The position numbers and the translations under genes are program-made. The notes beneath the pieces were generated by a model that worked only from the letters and a program-made list of their open reading frames with translations, searched no databases and was not told the DNA's origin. This document shows positions 36,368-45,885 of a stretch of 64,000 bases of DNA, piece after piece. The stretch comes from Melastoma dodecandrum (taxonomy: Eukaryota > Streptophyta > Magnoliopsida > Myrtales > Melastomataceae), in assembly GCA_029817715.1 (NCBI GenBank), contig JARUPY010000605.1, forward strand, positions 3,224,001 to 3,288,000, in the 5' to 3' direction. Position 1 is the first letter of the stretch. Each line of letters opens with the position of its first letter.

Positions 36368-36749
36368 TGTCGGACTGAACCAGCCCAGCAACAACTCAAG
36401 ATTGTCAGTAGCCCAGGAATGGTTGCAGGTAGAGCCCAAGAATCACGACAGGAGCTGGATCATAAAATGGATTGCAGCCCTCAGCAGCCCTAAATGAAGG
36501 ATATGAATAGATAAGAGTAGAGGAGAGGTTGGTAATATTAGATGGATAGAGGGTTGCATTCTGTTATGGTGTAATGAGTAACAGACGATCTTTGTTGTGG
36601 AAGTTACAAGGGTTTTTTCCTTATTCTGTTTGCCTAATTTCTCTCTCCCTTTCTGTTCTTCCTGTCTTCTTCTTCCTCTCCTTCCGTCTTCCTGGACCTC
36701 AATTCTGGGCATTATCTGCCTCAGATTGCACATCCCATCTTCTTCTTCA
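36368..36749 (+). repeat. 3-prime LTR of copia element
   Basis: Begins TGTCGGACTG and ends CTTCTTCTTCA. It is preceded by a short purine-rich tract GCAGGGAAG (36359-36367) that may be the plus-strand primer. It is followed by the GTAGG duplication. Confidence 0.9.
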
Positions 36750-36788
36750 GTAGGGACGTAAACTGATAGTCAAATCGTAAAGGTAAAT

Positions 36789-38843
36789 TGTTGACCTGGT
36801 TTTGATGATGAACTTAAGCTACATGTTACTGGTGGTAAGCGACATGTTACTGTTTGTCAGTAGTAATGTTTCACAAGTTATGTGTTCATTCTTAGTGATG
36901 AGCTTGAGCAATGCGTTGCTGAACCACAGCTAGTAATCGCTATATATTACTGCGTTCCAGTACACTGTTACTGTGATATTACGCATAGATGGTAAAAATA
37001 TGGAAACATATTTTTAATAATCACGATTTATTCTAAGATTTACTTCAGATAATTATTCTGAGCGTCTAGGTTCGTTTAACGTAGCCTAATGATCTTATTA
37101 TAAACTATTAGGCAACAAAATATATTGAGATTATCTTTCCAATTATTATTTTTGGAAACAAAATATATCTCTGATTCCCTACAGCAACGTCTCGATGTAA
37201 TGGGAAAAAATATCAAATTAAATATATTTGATCATCACAATCGATTAAATAAGATATGATTAGATAATATAGATTGGAAATAAATTATCTAATTGATACG
37301 ATTGAAGGAAGTTACCGTTGGATCTTTCCTTCTATGGGACAGCGAACGTTGAGCAGATCGTTGCTGTGTCCTCGCTGCCAGTTTTGGCAACAAATCTAGA
37401 AGATTGCCCGGACGTCCCTTATGCTTCTTTCTCCGTTATAATCAGACCAAGGACGACATTTTCTCTCTGCCTTTGTGCATATGTGTGCGTCTGTGTGGTC
37501 TGTGTGGTCTTTGTGGTCTGTGTGAGCTTTGTGCGTCGACGGAGAGCGGAAGGTGCTAAGTGTCTCCTGGTTCTTTCTCTTGCAAGCTGCGTGTGAGAGT
37601 GTCAAGGGGCTGAGGTCAGATCCCTTGAATCGTCTGAGAGGGACTAGGTGTCCTCGGTGCGTTCAACGAGCAGCCGGCGAATCGTCTGAGGGAAGCTAAG
37701 TGAATACCTGCTCTGAATTCAGTAACCGGTTGCTGACCCATCGGCAAGAAGCCGTTCTTGTCGTGTCTTTTCGCAGGGAAGTCTCGAGCCTACGGAGTTT
37801 GAGCAGTTAGACACGCACTTGCGGGTGCGCGCCAGAAGTCTCGTGCCTGCAGGGTAGAGCAGGAGTTGGGAACGCCGCCGGAGTGGAAAGAGTTCCTCCC
37901 GAGCACAGGGGTGCTGTGCAGAAGTCTTGAACGCCTGATACAGAGGGTTAGTAAAGCAGGTTGCGTGGAAGCCAACGTATCGGAAAATTCCACCCTAGGC
38001 ACTGGGTGTGCAGTGCAGTGAGTCACGGCTGTGGTAACCGTGCACGTCCGAACTGAGTGTAGGACGGATACCTTCTAAGTGGCTTTGTGGTTTTCTTTGT
38101 GATCTTTGTGGTTCCTATCTTCGTGATCTTTGTGGTTCCTATCTTCGTGATCTTTGTGGTTCAACTTTGTGGTTGTCTCTTAAGCAAGTGCAGGCTTATC
38201 TTAAGGAGAGACAAGATCTGTGTGGAAATCCTCTGCTGAACGATAAAGTGCTGAAGCAATCCTTCGCTGTGAAGCAGAAACGAGCTGCTCTCTGAGAATA
38301 CATTCTTCACCGTAAGGAGTTATCTGCGAGGATTTATACTCTAACATAACGTTGTCTGTGCTCTTTGATAAGTCAGGTTTATATTAAGCGACAACGAGCT
38401 GTGTGGAATCCATTGAGCTACCAACTGCTGAGGATAAGCATCATTCTGCTGGAAACGAGAAGACGTCCACTGTGTGAGGAGCTGACCGTTGCCAGGAGTG
38501 ATCATCTATTGTACGGGATTCTAAATCTCACTTTGTGAGAGGAACATACGCCTAGTGCAAGGGCTTTTTGCACCCATTATTTTATATAGTGGAATCACCT
38601 TGTTGGTGGAAAGTGAACGTAGGTCAATTAAGGCCGAACCACTATAAATCACTGTGTCCATTACGATCGCGCAACACTCGTACGAAAACCTACTCGACAA
38701 AATCGTAACAGTTACAGTAAGGTATTTCTCATTCTGAGAAACGCTCTGCTGTGATACAGTACGCTTCCGCTTACACCGAGAAAGGGCGAAAAAGTGATAA
38801 ACACTAATTCACCCCCCTCTTAGTGTACATAAACGATCCAACA
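36789..38843 (+). repeat. 5-prime LTR of Sirevirus-type element
   Basis: 2055 bp with TGTTG...CAACA ends. Short ORFs inside (for example 37318-37596) recur in the 3-prime LTR at 46415-46693 and are LTR sequence, not genes. It contains a 24-bp minisatellite at 38101-38161. Confidence 0.93.
38101..38161 (+). repeat. 24-bp minisatellite in LTR
   Basis: The unit GATCTTTGTGGTTCCTATCT plus TCGT is present twice and partly a third time. The 3-prime LTR copy (about 47199-47250) is 9 bp shorter here. Confidence 0.8.
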
Positions 38844-38845
38844 AT

Positions 38846-38860
38846 TGGTATCAGAGTGGG
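38846..38860 (+). promoter_or_regulatory. Primer-binding site, initiator Met-tRNA
   Basis: TGGTATCAGAGTGGG begins two bases after the 5-prime LTR. The first eleven bases are the standard plant initiator-Met-tRNA complement. Confidence 0.85.
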
Positions 38861-38998
38861 TTTGCTGGAAATCTTTCTGTGTGATTGCTAGTACAGAACT
38901 CTGTTGCTGAACCAAAACAGCTTATTGCTGAATCGAAACAGCTTGTTGCTGAAAGTCTTACATTAAGCACAGTAAGGTGCTGCTGAGTACTGAACAGA

Positions 38999-40220
38999 AT
39001 GTCAATGCTCTTGACTGATGGTCATTCGACCGAACGTCCACCGCTCTTTGCAGGACAACACTTCTCATATTGGAAAATGAGAATGGAGTTGTTCTTAGGA
39101 GCAAAAGATGCCGATTGCTGGCAGATTATAATGGAAGGAGATCTTGAAATTCGTCCATCAAATCCCAGCGACTCTCGACATGAATTTGAAAGAAAGAGAA
39201 TTATCTCGCTGAACACTAAAGCAAAGCACTTCTTAGTGTGTGCTCTTGCTGGAAATGAGTTCAATCGCGTCTCTACTTGTAAGACAGCGAAAGAAATGTG
39301 GGATAGACTTGCTTTGATCTATGAAGGAACAGAACAAGTCAAGGAGTCCAAAATAAATGCTTTAGTAACTCAATTCGAAGCATTCAAGATGAAAAAGGAT
39401 GAGTCAATAAATCAAATGTTTGATAGACTCACCGAAATTACTAATGCCATGGAATCACTTGGCAAAACAATTTCTAATTCTGAATTGGTCAGAAAGATAC
39501 TTCGCTCATTGCCTAAAACTTGGGAAGCCAAGAAGACGGCAATTGAAGAAGCTAAAGATTTGACAAACTTAAGTCTTCAACAGTTGCTTGGTTCTCTCGT
39601 TGCGTACGAAAATGAGAACAAGGTTGCTGATGATAAGAAGATCAATGCTGTTGCATTCAAGGGGAAGTACCGAAATGTCCGATGAATCCGAGGATGAATC
39701 TTCATCTGATTCTGAGGATGAAGTTTCCTTGATAGCAAAGAAATTCAAAAGATATCTTCGCAAAAATCGCTTTAAGGGAAAGCGAGATATTAAAAAGAAG
39801 AATACTAAATCACACCAAAGTAAAAGTGGTGTATGCTATGAGTGCAACAAACCTGGTCATATGCGACCAGATTGCCCACTTTTGAATGAGAAGGGCAAAT
39901 CTTCAAAATACAAGAAAAATGCCATGATGGCATCTTGGAGTGATAGTGATGAAGAATCAGATCAGGATGACGAAACAGCAAACATCTGCTATATGGCGCA
40001 AACTGATGCTGACACTGAGAAGGTAAATGCTTTCTCACCTTCTGATCTGTCTGCTGAAGATATTGAGATTCTTTTCTCCGAACTTTATGATAAAATTGAG
40101 TCTTTGTCCGCAAACAATAAGGCTCTTAAGAAGGAGAATAAATTCTTGAGTGCTGAGAACGATTCTCTAAAGGAAGAGTTATCAGCAAAGGCTAAGAAAA
40201 ACTTTCTCAATCCAGATTAA
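38999..40220 (+). pseudogene. Sirevirus-type Gag, one frameshift
   Basis: The start MSMLLTDGHSTERPP at 38999 is followed by capsid motifs FSYWKMRMELFLGAKDAD, AKEMWDRLALIYEGT and MFDRLTEITNAMESLGK. The frame ends at 39685. A second frame covering about 39660-40220 carries the acidic SDESEDESSSDSEDE, a basic stretch, the CCHC zinc knuckle CYECNKPGHMRPDC and a heptad-rich coiled coil (ENKFLSAENDSLKEEL). A single indel near 39660 explains the switch. Gag with a C-terminal coiled coil is usual in this lineage. Confidence 0.88.
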
Positions 40221-40513
40221 TGATTGAGGAGTTGCAACAGCAACTTGATGCTGTAAACAACAAAACAGAATTATGTATGCATGAGAAGCATGATTCTGGA
40301 ATTGAGAAACATTCACGACATGGGAAATATGTCCCCCCTCATGTTAGGAATGGCGAATCTCATTTTATTATTCAAAGGTTACCTAGGCTTTGTTACTATT
40401 GTAGAAAGCCGGATCATTTCATTAAAAATTGCCATGTGCGGCGAAATGACATGCTTGGCATTACTTCTAAAGTTGATGGTTCTGTTGTTAAATGGAAGCA
40501 ACGACTTACTTAA
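40220..40513 (+). pseudogene. Gag C-terminal extension with second zinc knuckle
   Basis: A separate frame of 97 codons. It continues heptad-like sequence (MIEELQQQLDAVNN) and then has a second CCHC-like motif, CYYCRKPDHFIKNC, in which the usual Gly before His is Asp. It leads toward the protease region and is out of frame with both neighbours, so it is probably part of the original polyprotein. Confidence 0.7.
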
Positions 40514-40559
40514 ATTCTTTCTCTATTTCAGGGATGCTTCAAGTTCATCACTAAGGACC

Positions 40560-41784
40560 ATGTATGGTACTTAGATAGTGGCTGTTCGAGGCATATGTCA
40601 GGAGATGTCTCCTTATTCTCCACACTGGTTTTCCAGGATGGTGGTGCTGTCACTTTTGGTGATAATGGAAAAGGGATGGTTAAAGGAACCGGAACCATTT
40701 GCTGTTCTAACTCCCTAACCATTGAAGGAGTTCTTTATGTTAAAGGCCTCCAACATAATTTGATTAGTATCAGCCAATTGTGCGATAAAGGTTACAATGT
40801 TTCTTTCAATGAGAGAACATGTAACGTTTCACGGGATGGTGTCACTTGCTTCGTTGGTGAACGCAAGAAAAACATCTATATCTTATCCTTTAAGAACATC
40901 TCCGCTGGAGAAAATTGTCTCTTGTCCGTTAAGGACGAAGCTACTCTGTGGCATAGAAAGTTGGGACATGCTAACTACGACTTGCTGTCCAAACTTGTCA
41001 AAAAGGACATTATTAAAGGATTGCCTAAAATCAAGTTTGACAATGATCAGGTTTGCAAAGCTTGTTCTATTGGCAAACAAACAAAGGTATCCTTTAAAAG
41101 TAAAAATATGATTTCAAGCAAAGCTCCGCTTGATTTACTTCATATGGACTTATTTGGTCCAACAAGGACTCAAAGTCTTGGAGGTAAACGTTATGGATTA
41201 GTTGTGGTAGATGACTTTTCCAGATTCACTTGGGTTAAATTCTTAGCTCACAAAAGTGATGCGTTTGCAACCTTTGAAACTTTAGTCAAACAACTTCAAA
41301 ATGAGAAAGGTGTTTATCTAAGAAGCATAAGAACGGATCATGGTACCGAATTTGAAAACCATGACTTTACTTCTTTCTGTGAAGAATATGGTATTAACCA
41401 TAATTTCTCTGCTCCATACACTCCACAGCAAAATGGAGTTGTAGAGCGAAAGAATCGAACCTTACAAGACATGCAAGAACTATGTTGCTGGAAAGTGAGG
41501 TTGCTAAAAATCTTTGGGCTGAAGCTGTAAGCACAGCATGCTACATCTCAAATCGTATTCATTTGAGGCACTCTTTAGGTAAAACGCCTTATGAGTTATA
41601 TAAAGGCAGAAAGCCTTACATCTTAAGACCGATCAAAGATGGTATTGGAAAGTTTGATGCTCGATCTGATGAGGGCATATTCTTAGGATACTCCCTAACG
41701 AGCAAAGCATATAGAGTTTTTAATAAAAGAACTCTAACTGTTGAAGAGTCTATCAATGTTAAAATTGATGACTCTCTGACATAG
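40560..41784 (+). pseudogene. Sirevirus protease and integrase, broken
   Basis: The protease active site YLDSGCSRHMSGDVS is read from about 40567. Then come GLQHNLISISQLCDKGYNV and the GAG-pre-integrase LWHRKLGHANYDLLSKL. The integrase has CKACSIGKQ, the first catalytic Asp in LLHMDLFGPT, the second in IRTDHGTEFEN, and the catalytic Glu in PQQNGVVERKNRTL. A one-base loss near 41474 shifts the frame, and the protein resumes with MLLESEVAKNLWAEAV at 41482. The region between KPYI and GKFDARSDEGIFLGYS is shorter than usual, a probable internal deletion. An in-frame TAG at 41782-41784 ends it. Confidence 0.88.
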
Positions 41785-43617
41785 GAGGAAGTTGCTGTGG
41801 AAGCAGTAGCACAATCCTCAACAACAACATCAAATGAAACCTCCCAGCAAATGATTGCTGACAATAATCCGAACGGAAACATTGTAGCAGATGTACAGCA
41901 AGTGCCTGCTGCACACACTGAAAATGCTTCTGGTGATTTCCAGGATATTCAAATTGAGAATCGTGTTCCTTCGTTATACAAGAAAAGACATCCTATTGAT
42001 CAAGTAATAGGTTCTTTGCACACAGGAGTGTGAACCCGCAATACAGCAAGTTTGTACTGTGAACACTCTGCTTTTATCTCTCAAGATGAACCTCAAGGCA
42101 TTGATGATGCGCTTGATGATCCTAATTGGATTCTTGCTATGCAAGAGGAATTGAACCAATTTGAGAGAAACAAAGTTTGGAGTTTAGTACCTAGACCCAA
42201 TGATCGTTCCATTATTGGAACAAAATGGGTTTATCGAAATAAACTTGATGAGTCTGGAAATGTTGTAAGAAACAAAGCTAGACTTGTAGCAAAAGGTTAC
42301 TCACAAGAAGAAGGCATCGATTATGATGAAGCGTTCGCCCCAGTGGCGCGTCTAGAAGCAATACGGTTACTCCTAGCGTATGCTTGCTATAATAACTTTA
42401 AGTTATTTCAAATGGATGTGAAAAGTGCTGTCCTAAATGGTGATATAAAAGAGGAAGTCTATGTTGAACAACCTCCTGGATTCACCGATCCAAAATATCG
42501 TAATCATGTTTATAAGCTCTCTAAAGCTTTGTATGGGCTTAAGCAAGCTCCGCGAGCATGGTACGAAAAGCTTAGTTCCTTTCTTATAGCAAAGGGATAT
42601 AGGCGTGGAAAAATTGATACAACATTGTTTCTTAATAAACAGGATGCTGATCTTTTAGTTGCTCAAATATATGTCGATGACATTATATTTGGTTCAACTA
42701 ATGAAAAATTATGTAATGAATTCTCTAATCTAATGAAAGGAGAATTTGAAATGAGTCTCATGGGAGAACTTACTTTCTTCCTCGGACTTCAAATTAAACA
42801 AACGGAAGATGGAATTTTCATCCATCAAGAAAAGTACAGCAAACAGTTGCTCAAGAAATTTGATCTTGAGAATGCTAAACCTTTGTCAACTCCAATTGGT
42901 AGTAATACCAAAATTGATAAAGACGAAAGTGGAAAGGAAATTGATTCCAAGCCATACAGAAGTATGATAGGATCATTGCTATATCTTACTGCTTCACGAC
43001 CAGATATTATGTTCAGCGTATGCTTATGTGCTAGATATCAGTCTGCTCCAAAAGAGTCACACCTTGCTGCAGTTAAGAGGATCTTTCGATACCTCGTAGG
43101 AACTGTTAGCTTAGGTCTGTGGTATCCAAGAGAATCGTTGCTGGATCCTAGAGGATATTCAGATGCTGACTATGCTGGATGTCGTATTGATAGGAAAAGC
43201 ACGTCCGGTACTTGCCAACTATTGGGAAATATGCTTATTTCCTGGTTCTCTAAGAAGCAGACAACTGTCGCTTTATCCACAGCCGAGGCTGAATACGTAT
43301 CAGCAGCTAGTTGCTGTGCGCAGTTACTATGGATGCGACAACAACTCGAAGATTATGATCTTCATTTTGATTCTATTCCAATAATGTGTGATAACACAAG
43401 TGCAATTAATTTATCACGAAATCCTGTCTATCACTCAAGATCTAAGCATATTGAGTTGAGACACCATTTTCTACGTGATAATGTACAAAGCGGTAAGGTT
43501 GATATTCAGTATGTAAATACTGAGCAACAGCTTGCTGATATCCTTACTAAACCACTTGACAAAGAGAGGTTTGAATATTTACGAAGTGAATTAGGGATAT
43601 GTAATCTCAATCTCTAA
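41785..43617 (+). pseudogene. Sirevirus reverse transcriptase and RNase H
   Basis: A linker (41797-42033) ends in an in-frame TGA at 42031-42033. The RT/RNase H frame then runs without break to 43617. Motifs in order: [74 protein letters not shown], the active site [32 protein letters not shown], then RNase H with [50 protein letters not shown] and ADILTKPLD. The linker and this frame are in the same register, so only the TGA (possibly a CpG C-to-T change) separates them. The polymerase domain itself looks complete. Confidence 0.9.
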
Positions 43618-43850
43618 GATGATATTATCATTCTTGAGAAATTCTCGATAGGAATATAAAATTCCTAAAAATAATGCAGAAATATTCGTGGGGTGCCAAC
43701 CAAAACTTCTATATCTTTTATTTCCTTCTTTATTTTTTAAATATTCTATAAAACTAAAAAACTACCTACGGTTTCTTTTCAAATCCCTAACTTCCCTCGT
43801 TTCTTCTTCAACCTCAACCCTCTTCCTTCTTCTCCATTTCTCCTCCGAAA

Positions 43851-45522
43851 ATGGCACCCAAATCCGCGAAATCTGGAAAGGGCAAGGGAACCCCCAAGAA
43901 ACGGTAACAGGTTATGGCTGCTTCTGCCCAACAACTATCTGTTGTGGAGCCTCCGTCAGTTACTGAGGGGGAGCCCTCGATGATGCAAACCCCTGCTCCG
44001 GTGGTCACTGAGACCAAGGAGACACCTGCTCCGGTTCCTGCCAAGGACAATGTGGCTTCGACTGGTGATGCCACCACTTTTGGCGAACCTGAGGGTGCTA
44101 CGGAGAAAACCCTCGTTGTTGAGGAGGAAACCGCTCCACCGGAGGCGGTTACCAAGTCTACTTCTGCGTCTCCCAAAGCAGCAAACTCCCCTGCTACTGA
44201 TGAGGAGACTCAAGCCGAAAAAGGCAAGAAAAGCGCTGAGGATCCTGAGGATTTCCAGAGCGCTGATGAACAGGACTCTTTGGCTGAAGAGACTCCTGAC
44301 GAGGATGAGAATGTGGAGGTGATCGGCTCTGTTCAGAATCCTCCGATTCGCTCTTCTCTTGGTGTTGCCTCTCGCACCAGGATGAAGCGACCTTATGCTG
44401 GTATAAGGGATGGTATGCATTCTGGCTCTCCTATTCACAAGAAAGTGAGAAATGCAGATTCCTCTGTTTTTATTCCTGCGGTTGATCAGTATGTTTCTCT
44501 GGCTGAATTAAATCGGATTCTTGCTGATGATACTATGCCGAATAGAAACATGACCAAGCGCAACATTGCTGCATGCAAGCGTGTAGACTTTGATTGGTTT
44601 ACTCAACATGAGCTCTGCTTTGCTGAGATGTTTGAAAGGTTGACCTGGCGATCCTTTTGTGAATATGATGGCATCAGTTCCATCTCAAAGGTCAAGGAAT
44701 TCTATGCCAATATTACCTTTCATAAGGAAGATTCTCTCATTAAATTCATCAAGGTGTTGGTAGATGAGAAAACCTTTGTTTTCTCTGTGTTTGATGTCTG
44801 CCGCCTCTTTGAATCTGATCTTGTTAACGATGGTGATCAGTGAAGAAAAGCTGGAAGCTTATCAGACCATCAACGATGGTGAGGTGGTTGCTGTCAGCGC
44901 ATATCTGTGGAACACCGGGCTGAGTTTCAGCAACCGGATGTTTCACAAGGCAGTAATGTCTTGCTTGGCCCCTCGGATTGGCAGCATCGACACTGTCATG
45001 CCAAGAGATTGGAATCTGATGGTTCATCTTAAAAGAGGTATTCCTGTGAATTTGGGAAGTGTGATATTTGGCCATATGGCATCTTGTGTTCAGGACGAGA
45101 ACAGGGCACTTCCATTTGCACATGTTATCACTGCATTGCTGCAGTTCTATGGGGAGCAGATTGTTCCTGTGAATCAAATGGACACCTGGAGTACTCAGGT
45201 TATTGGAGCTAACTCTGTAGCAAGTATGGGCTACCAGTATGTGGATGGTGTTTTTGTCAAGAAACCAACCAAGCGACAGATCGCTGCTTCTGTCCGTGGC
45301 AAGTCCACAGCTGAACTTGGCAAGCAACGCTATGCTGAACGTGAGAGGGCGGCTTCTTCATCCAAGGATGAGTCCCCTTCTTCTTCTAAGCTGCAAAAGG
45401 TCTTCTGTGAGGAATTAAGCTACACCAGACGTTCCATTCTTGAGAGGCTGGATGGATTTGCTGAGAGGCTGACCCGCCTGGAAAATATGGTCCAGACCTT
45501 GCTTGATAATGCTGAGGATTGA
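43851..45522 (+). pseudogene. Third ORF with plant-transposon-protein-like domain
   Basis: Between pol and the 3-prime LTR there is about 1.67 kb of coding sequence on the same strand. A first ATG at 43851 (MAPKSAKSGKGKGTPKKR) is followed by an in-frame TAA; the frame reopens at 43914. Residues 1-150 are acidic, Pro/Glu/Ala/Thr-rich and disordered-looking. From about 44550 a folded region begins: NIAACKRVDFDWF, then FCEYDGISSISKVKEFYANI, then VFSVFDVCRLFES. An extra base near 44838 shifts the frame, and 44842-45522 continues with AYQTINDGEVVAVSAYLWN, RDWNLMVHLKRGIPVNLGSV and HVITALLQFYGEQ, ending in a coiled-coil tail. The folded part resembles the putative plant transposon protein (Transposase_32-like) domain, not a typical glycoprotein: I see no signal peptide and no clear membrane anchor. 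Its role in the element is unknown. Confidence 0.7.
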
Positions 45523-45781
45523 GCCATGCTCTCCGTTTAGGATTGAGCTATTCTCCTTTATCTTTAGATGTCTGCTTTGTTGTTCTAGAATGAGCTATGC
45601 TCTTCTATTTCTGAACTTGTTTAATAACTGTTTCGTTTTGATGCATCGCAGCAACTGTTGGCTGCTGACTTTGTCTTTTGGGTGCTAGCATATTCTTGCT
45701 GAACTAGTAATAAAACTATCCTTTGTTATCCTCTTTTCTTTTTCTTTTTGATATGACAAAAAAGGGGAGAAGAATAAGTTC

Positions 45782-45830
45782 AGGGGGAGTTAAGGATTTA
45801 AGGGGGAGTGTTAAGGATTTAAGGGGGAGT
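45782..45830 (+). repeat. Tandem polypurine units, AGGGGGAGT
   Basis: AGGGGGAGT occurs at 45782, 45801 and 45822 with TTAAGGATTTA spacers, about a 20-bp period. Multiple tracts of this kind ahead of the 3-prime LTR are a known Sirevirus feature. Confidence 0.8.
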
Positions 45831-45871
45831 TGACACAAGCTCGATCCCTAAGTCCATATTTTGTCATCATC

Positions 45872-45885
45872 AAAAAGGGGGAGAA
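45872..45885 (+). promoter_or_regulatory. Polypurine tract (plus-strand primer)
   Basis: AAAAAGGGGGAGAA ends at the base before the 3-prime LTR, the expected place for plus-strand priming. Confidence 0.88.

Larger units (their letters stand above)
31327..36749 (+). mobile_element. Complete but defective Ty1-copia retrotransposon
   Basis: The LTRs are 31327-31725 (399 bp) and 36368-36749 (382 bp), both TG...CA, flanked by a perfect 5-bp target-site duplication GTAGG (31322-31326 and 36750-36754). The primer-binding site TGGTATCAGAGCCTG follows the 5-prime LTR directly at 31726, complementary to initiator Met-tRNA. Internal order is gag, protease, integrase, reverse transcriptase, RNase H, the copia order. 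Several frameshifts and stops break the polyprotein. The LTRs differ at roughly 5 percent of aligned positions plus several indels, so the insertion is clearly older than the Sirevirus-type element that begins 39 bp further on. Confidence 0.93.

Noticed and set aside
37318..37605. ORFs inside the Sirevirus LTR (both strands)
   Set aside because: The same frames recur in the other LTR at 46415-46702; they are LTR sequence without domains.
43956..44438. 160-codon minus-strand ORF opposite the Sirevirus third ORF
   Set aside because: It is a shadow of the plus-strand coding region; the plus strand has the coherent domain.
43914..45522. Envelope glycoprotein in the Sirevirus element
   Set aside because: I see no signal peptide, clear membrane anchor or Cys-rich ectodomain; the sequence looks like a plant transposon protein domain.
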